Shown: positions 56,113 through 64,000 of the stretch, one piece after another
How the letters are laid out: each line of letters begins with the position of its first letter
Numbering within the stretch: the first letter of the stretch is position 1
Assembly: GCF_000631985.1 (NCBI RefSeq)
Contig: NZ_JFYN01000004.1
Span: forward strand, 1-64,000
Origin: Pseudomonas sp. RIT288
Lineage (GTDB): Bacteria; Pseudomonadota; Gammaproteobacteria; Pseudomonadales; Pseudomonadaceae
DNA length: 64,000 nucleotides
Reading direction: 5' to 3'
Translations under genes and position numbers: made by a program
The notes under the pieces: generated by a model
Told to the model about the DNA's origin: nothing
Databases searched by the model: none
What the model saw: only the letters and a program-made list of their open reading frames with translations

Positions 56113-57531
56113 TCATTGAAATTTTGTTATCGGTATAAATATCTCTATAGTAAAAACATTATTCTCTAGCGTGGTCTCAACATGAATTCCTTCGGGAGCT
56201 AATGTGCTACGAACCATATCCAGCCCTACAGCCCTTTCCCTCAGTGAGCCTGTAGCCGCATTATCCTGCGACGCGTAAGATGTCGTTTTGCTTGGATTAG
56301 CCGCATTGCTAAAACGAAGAGTGCGATATTGACTTTCAAGGCGTGTATCTATATAAACCGCTTTCGTACTCGAATGATTTTTTGCATTATGAATTATTTC
56401 ACTTAGGACGTTGTACATTGACATGAGGGGGACTTTTACAAGTGGCAAATTTGTAAAGCCATCAGATTCGGCGACAGTAAAATCGTCCATATCAATTGTC
56501 ACTATCGCTAATATTTCTGAAATATCTACGAGCTCTTCTGATTTCACGCCATCACGATCTAATGCTAGAAGATTTTCTGTTTCAGAAATAGTAGACTCAC
56601 TTACATTAAAAGTAAATCTTTCCCCAATGCGCCTCAAGAAGTTAGAAGTATCATACATATGAAATGCTTTTAAGGACGGAGCGTTGGTGTATATTTCATT
56701 TAGCAATTCTTTTCGAGGCCCTAATTTCTTTCCTCTTTTTTCCAACCACCAATCTTCTTTCACGTCGCCCGTTACCAGAATGACGTATTCAAGATTTTCT
56801 ATTTTTGCTTTATCTATAACCTCATGCCAAAACAACAAATCACCAAATTTGCATTTGTACTCAACATCAAGAACAAAGTAAGAATGAGGTTTGTTTTTAT
56901 CTTTATAGCCGGGAGGTACTTCATTCTTGTAACGACTCTCACCAGCCAAATATAAATCTGCAATTTGTTTTTTGCTTAAGCCTCGCCCAATTTTTCCTTG
57001 AAAAATGTTTAGAACATCTTTTTTTGTTTCATCTTCATCGTGGACGTCCCGTTGCTTTTTTTCAAGATCGTTCAACTCGTCGATGAAGTCGTAAACAAAA
57101 TTAATGCCAGTTGCTATATTTTCTGTGGATATGAATTTTTCCGGGTTTATCAGTGAGTGCCTTCTCCGAAGCTTAAGTTTAGCCAGCTCGACACTTAACG
57201 TCTTGAAAGTTTCCTCGTAGCTTGATATTGCTTGCCGAAGCTTCCCGCGCACGGTTTCAAATTTGCTTTTCTGATCGCCTATGGCATCATGCCTATTGTT
57301 AAGAAACTCAAGCAGGCCTTGAAAAGCAATCCATATTCTGTTCTTTATTTCGGGTTTTCTCAGCACGGACAACAGTTCGTTTTTCGCTTCCTGCGGAAGC
57401 CTGTATAAGTCCAATAACACATTTGAGTCAAAGACAAAGGTACCTTTCTCCCAAAGCTTATCTAAAGCATCTTGATCAAGCTCACAATGCGTTTTTAATA
57501 AGATATCAATCTGGTCACTTGTATTTGTCAT
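56113..57531 (-). CDS. PIN-like nuclease fused to a GHKL-like domain
   Basis: A 472-aa protein in AT-rich DNA. Residues 30-300 match a PIN-like (PIN_8-type) ribonuclease: FVFDSNVLLDLYR (Asp35, Asp41), WIAFQGLLEFLNNRH, then FGDLLFWHEVIDKA (Asp231) and VILVTGDVKEDWW (Asp256, Asp260). Residues 335-472 resemble a degenerate GHKL ATPase domain: an N-box-like SEIIHNAKNHS (Glu378, Asn382), GLDMVRSTLAPEGI and a terminal beta sheet. A clear DxGxG box is missing. The combination suggests an RNA-cleaving effector with a nucleotide or ligand sensor. It lies downstream of the PD-(D/E)XK gene on the same strand. Confidence 0.75.
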   Translation of the reverse strand: MTNTSDQIDILLKTHCELDQDALDKLWEKGTFVFDSNVLLDLYRLPQEAKNELLSVLRKPEIKNRIWIAFQGLLEFLNNRHDAIGDQKSKFETVRGKLRQAISSYEETFKTLSVELAKLKLRRRHSLINPEKFISTENIATGINFVYDFIDELNDLEKKQRDVHDEDETKKDVLNIFQGKIGRGLSKKQIADLYLAGESRYKNEVPPGYKDKNKPHSYFVLDVEYKCKFGDLLFWHEVIDKAKIENLEYVILVTGDVKEDWWLEKRGKKLGPRKELLNEIYTNAPSLKAFHMYDTSNFLRRIGERFTFNVSESTISETENLLALDRDGVKSEELVDISEILAIVTIDMDDFTVAESDGFTNLPLVKVPLMSMYNVLSEIIHNAKNHSSTKAVYIDTRLESQYRTLRFSNAANPSKTTSYASQDNAATGSLRERAVGLDMVRSTLAPEGIHVETTLENNVFTIEIFIPITKFQ

Positions 57532-57982
57532 TTTTCACCTAAGGTCTCTTTAATTTGCAGATCACACCGGTTTTGCTGCGTTCGCTTTCGGCAAATTTAT
57601 GAAAATTATTTCGTCACCTTTTTAAGTGGACTAGCCCGATTATCAAATCTAGTTTTCTCACCACTCCAGCCAGGGCAACTCAAGCACTTTCAACGATTTT
57701 AACATTCGCTTCTATCTTTGACATTAGAGCCAGCGCTCATTAGCGCTACTTCTAGCGTTGAGTACTTCACGCTATCTTTCTCTGGTGCAATTGAGAAGAA
57801 TTTGCTAGCCATGTTTTAACTTTATTCAAATAAAAGAAAAGCTTAGCACAGAATTGTCAGGTTTTTTTTGCAATAGGAGTCATGATAACAACAGCTTGCG
57901 GCCGTCTGAATCTATCAGTCCAAACCCCTCCCCCCCCCCATTACGATAACGACCGAAGATCGTACTTCCAATTGTCTGAACC
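57532..57982. other. AT-rich gap between the two nuclease genes
   Basis: No supported coding sequence. It contains a C10 homopolymer near 57930. The length allows a separate promoter for the PIN-GHKL gene, so co-transcription with the upstream gene is not certain. Confidence 0.5.
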
Positions 57983-59776
57983 CTAAATTGCGAAGGCAGA
58001 CATATATATCTGGCTCCCTTTTCTTATAGCAGCATCTAGCTGAATGCCAACTTCACCACCTGTACACTCATTCATATCCAAGTCGTTTAGTTTTAGGCCT
58101 ATAATTTCCCTAACTTCGTAGGCATCATTCTTTAGGACGTATAGCTTAGTGCCAAGAGATACGGTCGCCTCACCCAGCTGTAGGATGGCTATTCGTCCTT
58201 GTTGAAAGACTTCCTTGACAATGCCTATTTCAATCAATTCAGGCGGGGTGATTTTTACATGCCCAATTTCAAGCAACTGCTTTCGAACATCACCTTTAGT
58301 TACCAGTCCACGAACGATATCCAAATAAGCATTGTATAGTTGATACGTAGTGATCAGACCTCGCTTATCCAGCTGCGCATCCTTGATTTGGTTCTCTGTA
58401 AAAGGAGGGTTGGTACGAAGTTTGGGGGAAACGTATCGTTGATGGTTAACGATATACAGAGCTGTAACATCCCAAGCCTTCCTTTCCTCTTGACGTCTAT
58501 TTTTAATTTTAGAAATCTGAGCGCATTCCTTATCTTTAGATGTACCACCTATACCTTTAACCTCTATCACTAACAGGCCAGGTTCAAGTTCAACCTGAAT
58601 ATCCTCTTCCAAGACATCTTCACTGTGTTCGTCCATGGTTTTCGCGGAGGAGTAACCCAGCCATATAAGATAATCCCGCACGGCAACTACTAATTCATCC
58701 CCGGTACCAGAAAGCATAACTCTGAGGAAATTTAATTCTTTTCTCAAGCCGTCAAGTGCCGCTTCATTTTCGGCAATATCGGCTACAAATTTCGCCTCGA
58801 TTTCCGCACGCTCCTTTCGGATATCCTCCTCGCCGGGGAGCGAACAGGACCCATCGTCTAGCCATCCAAACATACCATTATAGGGGAGTACTTCTGGAAA
58901 AATTGCTGCAAGCTCGTCAAATAATTCAACGAGAAAATCTGGTTTTTTAGTTATTTGCGGTAAAACAAACACAGCGCCTTTATTAACAAACACGGCATAC
59001 CCAACAACTTCTCCCGCAGCGTTAGTCAGTAGAGGTACAAAATTTTCATCCGGCTCACTCTTCCCATTTTTGAAAACTGTGTGAGGATAGAAAAAAACTT
59101 CATACATGGCGCCATCAAGGTATTTACCAAGAAGCGAATGAAAACGAGTATTCTCCTTGTAAAGCTGTACTGTCCTACCAAACTTATTCTTAAAGTTCTT
59201 TATGCCATCGCACAGTCGTAATGTATCGCAATCCAATTGCTGTACAATGTTTGTACCATGCATTCCGATTTCTGCAAGATCATAGTGAACATTATGATTT
59301 TCCGCTGCAAAAATAACTACGACAGACTCCCTTTCGAGAACCTCTCGTATTTCGTGCGAAAACCTCTGAGCGCCAAACCCTTTCGAATTAAATACTTGCT
59401 CAGGATAAGAGCTTACTAATGCGTACGCTTTTTTTCCGCTAGTATTTTTCAAATCAGCGCGCGCTTCAACCTCGTCAACGACTTCATTCATCGCCAAGTC
59501 CACTACGACAACGTGAAACTCATGAAGATTCGAAGGCAACTGAACCTGTGGACGAAGGAAACTTTGCATGCCCGGCCTATTTTTTGGAGTCTCAACTTCT
59601 CCTCCCAGAGTTGCAATCGTGCAGTCATAGCGCTTCTGCTTCAATAGACTGAGAACGTCAGAGTCCATATCTACCAAGCAAACTTTAGGGATAGTGTTCG
59701 CGGCGGGTTCAGCTATTATTAATGATCTTTCGTCTGGCACTGGCTTGATACCTTTTTTTAATTTTCTATCGACCAT
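57983..59776 (-). CDS. Multidomain PD-(D/E)XK nuclease-like protein
   Basis: A 597-aa protein from ATG 59776, which has AAAGG nine bases upstream; ATG 59812 has no site. Residues 30-155 look like a Rossmann/receiver-like alpha-beta domain (KVCLVDMDSDVLSLL, FHVVVVDLAMNEV). A coiled coil near 318-350 (RAEIEAKF ... LDGLRKELN) follows. Residues 355-490 carry a PD-(D/E)XK core: EEDIQVELEPGLLVIEVKG (Asp392, Glu405, Lys407) with Gln420 in CAQISKIKN. Residues 510-597 resemble an EF-Tu domain-2-like beta barrel. I know no named family with this order. The AT-rich setting suggests transfer and a defence role. Confidence 0.72.
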   Translation of the reverse strand: MVDRKLKKGIKPVPDERSLIIAEPAANTIPKVCLVDMDSDVLSLLKQKRYDCTIATLGGEVETPKNRPGMQSFLRPQVQLPSNLHEFHVVVVDLAMNEVVDEVEARADLKNTSGKKAYALVSSYPEQVFNSKGFGAQRFSHEIREVLERESVVVIFAAENHNVHYDLAEIGMHGTNIVQQLDCDTLRLCDGIKNFKNKFGRTVQLYKENTRFHSLLGKYLDGAMYEVFFYPHTVFKNGKSEPDENFVPLLTNAAGEVVGYAVFVNKGAVFVLPQITKKPDFLVELFDELAAIFPEVLPYNGMFGWLDDGSCSLPGEEDIRKERAEIEAKFVADIAENEAALDGLRKELNFLRVMLSGTGDELVVAVRDYLIWLGYSSAKTMDEHSEDVLEEDIQVELEPGLLVIEVKGIGGTSKDKECAQISKIKNRRQEERKAWDVTALYIVNHQRYVSPKLRTNPPFTENQIKDAQLDKRGLITTYQLYNAYLDIVRGLVTKGDVRKQLLEIGHVKITPPELIEIGIVKEVFQQGRIAILQLGEATVSLGTKLYVLKNDAYEVREIIGLKLNDLDMNECTGGEVGIQLDAAIRKGSQIYMSAFAI

Positions 59777-60403
59777 CTTTTTCGACCTTTCAAGTAATAA
59801 TTTCGCCCGCATGGCATTCTGGATTCAAAAACGATATATACGACATTCGGGCGAAGAGTAGTGCCATTTTGCCTACACCCGCAACGTTTGCTGTGGCAGC
59901 CCTAGCCAGCGCCGCGCTCAGACAACAGGAGTTTGAGTCTAGTAGGTCAGGCTAATAATTCCTTGGCGTAAGCACGAACGCGCAGATCAAATCGAACAAT
60001 ATAGGCATCGCGACTCTCATATCGCTATATGTACACCGCGCATCTGCCCAAGCTTTTGTTGTCAGCTTTCAGACTCGCAGCTTTCGAAAAAAGAAACCTC
60101 TCGTAAATGGCACCTATGGCTCGAGAGCAGTCGGCACGTGCGTCCGCTTTTGGCCGAAAGCAGCCATCGGGTGTGAAAAATAGATCAACGCACGCAATTC
60201 ATCTGGTAACGCTACGAGATGGCCATCTGCTGCCATACAACCTTTTCCCCTCACCAGTTATCCTGCGCCCCCCACGAATGGCAGGAATCCGCAGCTAGGG
60301 CATAGCATTTTAGGCTTCGTCCTACAGCCAGCACTTGGGCTTTCCGATAGCGTTCGGCTGTCAGAACCTCAAGTCAGGATTCCCGAAATGACAAGGATGA
60401 TGC
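59777..60403. other. Gene-free gap upstream of the second effector
   Basis: This 627-nt gap holds a copy of the dispersed repeat at 60141-60165 (CGTCCGCTTTTGGCCGAAAG). Base composition returns toward the chromosomal average. Short frames are present but none has a ribosome-binding site or family likeness. The promoter for the gene at 60404 should lie near its right end. Confidence 0.5.
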
Positions 60404-61552
60404 ATGAGTGAATATGGAAATGTACCAAAGCCCGCACTACCTAACCCGCCAAGAAAAAAGGTCTATCGCGGCGTAGAACCGACCGACCTGCACGCCAAAT
60501 ACTGGGCGGAATACCCCGAGGCTCCGGCGGAGAAACCGGCTGCTGCGAAGGCGCCAGCTGAACCCGGTTTCTACATCGTTCAGCAAGTCATGCCACGCTC
60601 TGCGCTAGAAGCTGCACTGTTCGATAAGCCGGATGGGGCAACGCTTGAGAAATTCACGCGCCTCAACCCTCACGTCACCGGATATGCCAAGCCCGGTCAA
60701 CTTATCGTGTTGAGTGATCCGAACAATCCGCAGTGCACGCGTGAAGAAGCGTTGCTCATGGAAGCGGCTCAGAAGGTGGATGCGGCACTCAAACCCATGA
60801 GCGATGAAGAGGCGAGCTTCATGGTTCGCTATCGGAGCGAGATTGAATCCATTCTTTCGCAAGGTTCAACATCAATCGGTGTGGGGGAATCGATTTTCGC
60901 CAAGAACCTGGAGGACGTGAAAACTTCGCTGAAGGAAATCGAAGCGTTGCACCAGAAAAGTTTTCAGCGTGACGGTCACTTGCGTAGCTCAGAGTTCTTT
61001 GCTGAACGTGCGCGTTTGTTTGCCAAGCTTGATAGACAGCTCACCGGTTTAACCAGAAAGGGCATCGGCTTCCCTGATCATCCGAGCCTGAAATCAGCCC
61101 TCGGCATATCCAGCAAAAGTCTGGTGCATCACTGGAGTCTGGCGGGGGCTCCGGGGCAGATTCCTGGCTACGCCACTCATACGGAAGGTGTCGCCAGAGC
61201 CGCCAAGGTTGTTAAGTACGGCGGCTGGATTGGTACAGCCGTAGGGGGCGGGGCGTCTTATATGAAGGTTCAAGAAGTCTGTGCGGCAGGTAACAAAGAC
61301 GCCTGTGAAAAGATCAAATATACCGAGGGTGGTAACTTCGTCGGAGGAGTGGCCGGCGGTGCTGCTACCGGTGCGTTTTTGACCGGCTCCACGGCGGGGA
61401 TTATCTGTGTCGGCTTAGGTGTGCCTACAGGTGGCATGGCAACCTTGGCATGTGGCGTCATCGTCGTAGCTGCAGGTTCATACGCTGGTGGGGCCCTTGG
61501 TGGGGCTACAGGCGAGTGGGCCGGTCAGAAGATCTATGAGGCAAGTAAATGA
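60404..61552 (+). CDS. Putative T6SS effector with shared N-terminal motif and glycine-rich membrane domain
   Basis: A 382-aa protein. Residues about 10-40 (PNPPRKKVYRGVEPTDLHAK YWAEYPE region) match the N-terminus of the Tle1 effector at 48320. Then comes a LysM-like fold (GFYIVQQVMPRSALEAAL, LNPHVTGYAKPGQLIVL), a helical middle and a C-terminal glycine-zipper membrane region (GGNFVGGVAGGAATGAFLTG, AGSYAGGALGGATGEW). The last part resembles pore-forming colicin- or T6SS-type toxins. Membrane immunity-like genes follow at a 4-nt overlap. No delivery gene is adjacent. Confidence 0.75.
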   Translation: MSEYGNVPKPALPNPPRKKVYRGVEPTDLHAKYWAEYPEAPAEKPAAAKAPAEPGFYIVQQVMPRSALEAALFDKPDGATLEKFTRLNPHVTGYAKPGQLIVLSDPNNPQCTREEALLMEAAQKVDAALKPMSDEEASFMVRYRSEIESILSQGSTSIGVGESIFAKNLEDVKTSLKEIEALHQKSFQRDGHLRSSEFFAERARLFAKLDRQLTGLTRKGIGFPDHPSLKSALGISSKSLVHHWSLAGAPGQIPGYATHTEGVARAAKVVKYGGWIGTAVGGGASYMKVQEVCAAGNKDACEKIKYTEGGNFVGGVAGGAATGAFLTGSTAGIICVGLGVPTGGMATLACGVIVVAAGSYAGGALGGATGEWAGQKIYEASK

Positions 61553-61935
61553 GTTTGAACGTCGTTGATAAGGTACTTCTATCCATTGCCGTCGTTGATC
61601 TGGCAGGGCTTATTCTTTGGATAGGAGTCTGTTTGCACCTGGCCTATACGAAGATGGATTTGATGTTGGAGCACCTAAAGAATTGCTCAGCCATCATGAC
61701 GCGCGCTCCACTTCGACACGGTGGACCTTGGGGAAAGCTTCTGCTCGTGGGTGGTATATCGGGCATCGTCACATTCCCCAGGTTTTACTTGAAAAGGGGC
61801 GAGCTAAGCTCCGAAGATTTGGCCAGTTTCCCACCCCATCTCAAGCGTAAGTTAGTAGTGCTGCAATGGAGCGTTATTTGCCTGTTGTTGGTCATGATCA
61901 GCTTCGGAATAGCTGTTAAATCAGGTTTCGTTTAG
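61549..61935 (+). CDS. Membrane immunity-like protein, copy 1
   Basis: A 128-aa inner-membrane protein with an N-terminal TM (VLLSIAVVDLAGLILWIGVC) and two more hydrophobic stretches (LLLVGGISGIVTFP, VLQWSVICLLLVMIS). It overlaps the effector by 4 nt (ATGA), the usual layout for a toxin-immunity pair. Membrane location fits protection from a pore-forming toxin. Confidence 0.75.
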   Translation: MSLNVVDKVLLSIAVVDLAGLILWIGVCLHLAYTKMDLMLEHLKNCSAIMTRAPLRHGGPWGKLLLVGGISGIVTFPRFYLKRGELSSEDLASFPPHLKRKLVVLQWSVICLLLVMISFGIAVKSGFV

Positions 61936-62052
61936 CGCCTCTGAACTGCGCGGGTCGCGCCGTAGGCACAGTGAAGTCTCGATAAGTGCTGATGTTTAAA
62001 CAGACGGGTGTCAGGTGAGCCGACTGGCGGAAGGATTTTATGAGGTCACTAT

Positions 62053-62436
62053 ATGAATACCGCTGAACTAGGAGTCGGGGGGTTGTGTGGCCTAGTGATT
62101 ATCTCAATGCTCATCTGGATCGGGATTGCGCTCCACATTGCGCACATCAAGACGGACGTGATCCTTGAACACCTCAAAAACAGCTCTGCCGGCACTAGGT
62201 TAGCTGCGTTGAAGCACGGTGGTGCGTGGGGCAGATTGCTTTTGGTAGGTGGCGCCTCTGGTCTCGTTACGTATGCGAATTTCTACATCAGGCGCGGCAC
62301 GCTTAACATCGAGGATGTAGCAAGCTTTCCGGCCTCACTCAGGCAGAAACTTGTATGGATGCAATGGAGCGCTATAGTGCTGCTTTTTGCGATGGTTTTA
62401 CTTGTTGCTTTGGGTAAATCAGGAGTTCTCAAATAA
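62053..62436 (+). CDS. Membrane immunity-like protein, copy 2
   Basis: A 127-aa paralogue of copy 1: both carry LEHLKN, a GG(P/A)WG(K/R)LLLVGG block, a YxRRG or similar turn and a C-terminal TM. The N-terminal TM has diverged (VGGLCGLVIISMLIWIGIA). It follows copy 1 after about 120 nt. Confidence 0.75.
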   Translation: MNTAELGVGGLCGLVIISMLIWIGIALHIAHIKTDVILEHLKNSSAGTRLAALKHGGAWGRLLLVGGASGLVTYANFYIRRGTLNIEDVASFPASLRQKLVWMQWSAIVLLFAMVLLVALGKSGVLK

Positions 62437-62520
62437 CCTGGCATCAGGTTTTTTCCCTTGTTTGAACACTTGTAGGTGCAACAGGTACAGGGTCAGTGGG
62501 AAGATTTATTAGGCGGGCGA

Positions 62521-62688
62521 ATGAGTTTGAATGTTGTTGATACAGTACTTCTTTTCATGGCGATGATTGGTCTGGTGGGGATTGTTCTTTGGATAGGCGT
62601 GTACGAAAACGGGACGGATTTATTTTTCAATGCTGTCGAGGCTAGTGAGAGAGAAATAAGTCTGCCCTATTATCATTCAATTAGCTGA
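62521..62688 (+). pseudogene. Membrane immunity-like gene, copy 3, truncated
   Basis: The first 27 codons match copy 1 (MSLNVVDTVLLFMAMIGLVG, then IVLWIGVY), after which the frame leaves the family and stops at codon 56. The rest of the family domain is gone. Its close match to copy 1 in the first 40 nt suggests a recent partial duplication. Confidence 0.7.
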
Positions 62689-62791
62689 ATGGGGAGTAAT
62701 TTCCAGTGTTTGGACGCCTGCTTTGAAGGGAAAGGGACTGATCTATTCCCAGAAAATAAATCAACCCCTTTGTTTTCTTTTGTTGTCTTCT

Positions 62792-64000
62792 CTACTTTGC
62801 AGGGCTTGAGTCTTCAATGTGCTTGGTCAGATGCTTAGGATTCGGCCAGTCATTTCTAGATTTTGGCAGAGAAATTTTAACTCCTTCATATTGCCAATAA
62901 TCAGTGTTTTTCATATCGCTGGCGAGACGAACAGCCATCGTTTTTGGGTCAATCCAAAGACGCCCCATATCGAACAATGTGTGGATGTCCGACCTCAGAA
63001 GCAGTCCATTATCAGTTCGGTTTGTATGGATGCCGCGATATGGAATGATGTGTGCGGCTTCAAGCACATCAACCGTAGAACATCCCGTGACTGCGCATTT
63101 CTCTTCGTACGCGACCAGCATCAACGAACGGAAATTAAACTGCCCTTGCCGCATGGCAACCTGCATCAATACTCGCTTCCGACCATCTAATTCGCTATCG
63201 ATCGGTGCCATCTCAATCGCGTCGACTTCTCGACGAGCTAATGTCGCAGCATGTGCAATCAATGTTTGCGGCGCCTGGTATACCTTGCCATTGCCTGCAA
63301 AGTCGTATTCCAGTATCCAAACCCCATGAACCTCAGGAATATAGGGTTCGTACCGAACCTTTGTCTCGGAGAAGGAGAACGTTTTGAATAGCCTGTCGGC
63401 AGCATGCCCAGAATCACTTCTGCGTCCTTTTTTCACGCCTTGATAATGGGCCCTGATATCGCTATTGACTGACATTTTCTCCAGATCGGGCCTGATATTT
63501 TCTGAATTGAACTGTGGATCTCGCATTGCGATCAGCGCCCTTACCTCGGCCACGGATACAGCACGCCCAAGGTCAAATACTGCTTCTCTGACAAGCTCCC
63601 ACCGCAGCCTGCCATGCCTGCCTTTTCTGTCCCCTGAGCGTGCCTGGATTTCACCAATCATCCTTTCGGCATGTTTTTCTGAATCAATGCTCTCTTTGGT
63701 TTGTCGGGGCTGCTGCCGATTAGCCTCATCGATGTTGACTGCATGACTTATATCCTCAACAAAATATCGCCAGTCAACTGCACGTTCGTGCCGATGGTCC
63801 GACAAGGAACCACTCGGAAGTTGGAGGTGCAATCGGTATGTTTCATAACCGAGGACTATCCCTGCACCCACATACCCATGACCGTTGACATAGGCGATGA
63901 CCCAGTCGCCCGGAATAAGCTGATTTAGGATTATGTCTCCACGATCACCTGACTGGCCTTTGTAGCCGGCCGTAATGACCTTTCGGTCCAGATTTTGTGC
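62792..64000 (-). CDS. HNH endonuclease, 5' end beyond the window (partial)
   Basis: Open to the window edge; at least 402 residues. The C-terminal HNH_2-type domain has CAVTGCSTVDVLEAAHIIPY, then TDNGLLLRSDIHTLFD. The N-terminal part (GDWVIAYVNGHGYVGAGIVL) resembles a small beta-barrel of the PUA/EVE kind. A modified-base reader joined to HNH is the pattern of type IV or similar restriction enzymes; here this is an inference from a short segment. It is convergent with the immunity array. Confidence 0.78.
   Translation of the reverse strand, partial: AQNLDRKVITAGYKGQSGDRGDIILNQLIPGDWVIAYVNGHGYVGAGIVLGYETYRLHLQLPSGSLSDHRHERAVDWRYFVEDISHAVNIDEANRQQPRQTKESIDSEKHAERMIGEIQARSGDRKGRHGRLRWELVREAVFDLGRAVSVAEVRALIAMRDPQFNSENIRPDLEKMSVNSDIRAHYQGVKKGRRSDSGHAADRLFKTFSFSETKVRYEPYIPEVHGVWILEYDFAGNGKVYQAPQTLIAHAATLARREVDAIEMAPIDSELDGRKRVLMQVAMRQGQFNFRSLMLVAYEEKCAVTGCSTVDVLEAAHIIPYRGIHTNRTDNGLLLRSDIHTLFDMGRLWIDPKTMAVRLASDMKNTDYWQYEGVKISLPKSRNDWPNPKHLTKHIEDSSPAK

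Noticed and set aside
59867..59955. Short frame TTG CCT ACA ... TAA upstream of the second effector
   Set aside because: About 28 codons, Ala-rich, no ribosome-binding site, no partner gene.

Overview
The window reads as the chromosome of a Pseudomonas of the fluorescens group. The base composition is GC-rich with strongly GC3-biased codons. Nearly every core-region gap holds a Pseudomonas-type REP/REPIN hairpin. The gene content (CzcCBA, cyanate operon, ArsC/ArsH, serralysin, DUF6124, DUF2931) fits that group. No rRNA, tRNA or CRISPR array was recognised.

Layout. 0-1.6 kb: a tandem array of about 300-bp units carrying two REP families. 1.6-10.7 kb: a heavy-metal efflux locus with the two-component system czcRS, divergent czcCBA, two sites that fit the cop-box consensus, and two small secreted PtrA-type proteins. 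10.7-20.3 kb: envelope and metabolic genes (CAP protein, SleB-type hydrolase, LysR/MFS pair, two L,D-transpeptidases, glutaminase, a ProA-like dehydrogenase). 20.3-22.8 kb: cynS, a DUF2790 gene and a carbonic anhydrase, divergent from cynR. 22.9-34.8 kb: small genes, topoisomerase III with a LexA-like box, an orphan serralysin, a metallopeptidase/EACC1-like pair, DUF427, an MHS transporter, and a GMC oxidoreductase with a divergent LysR. 34.9-38.1 kb: arsR-arsC-arsH without a pump gene, then AraC and LysE. 38.1-44.4 kb: a tightly overlapping seven-gene operon joining a GNAT-fold 'thermostable hemolysin' protein, an AMP-ligase, a haem-oxygenase-like diiron oxidase, an SDR, a TPR protein and a QseBC-like two-component system. 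44.6-47.3 kb: cytochrome b561, DUF4287, GNAT, a secreted CBM20-like protein and a thioesterase.

From 47.6 kb to the end the window is accessory. It starts with a 220-nt leader that can fold in two mutually exclusive ways in front of a DUF6124 gene. Next comes a Tle1-type phospholipase effector with two tandem DUF2931 lipoproteins. Small orphan genes, an IS30-family element inserted in a dispersed palindromic repeat, and a DEDDh-BRCT exonuclease follow. An AT-rich segment carries a PIN nuclease fused to a GHKL-like domain and a multidomain PD-(D/E)XK protein. A second effector, which shares its N-terminal motif with the Tle1 protein, is followed by three related membrane immunity-type genes, the last one broken. 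An HNH nuclease runs off the window edge.

The most unusual items are the bistable leader RNA, the PIN-GHKL/PD-(D/E)XK nuclease pair, the shared effector N-terminal motif, the hemolysin/ligase/diiron-oxidase/two-component operon, and the metallopeptidase-EACC1-like pair. Several core genes end on stop codons supplied by adjoining REP elements. All assignments are by eye from sequence; no database search was run.
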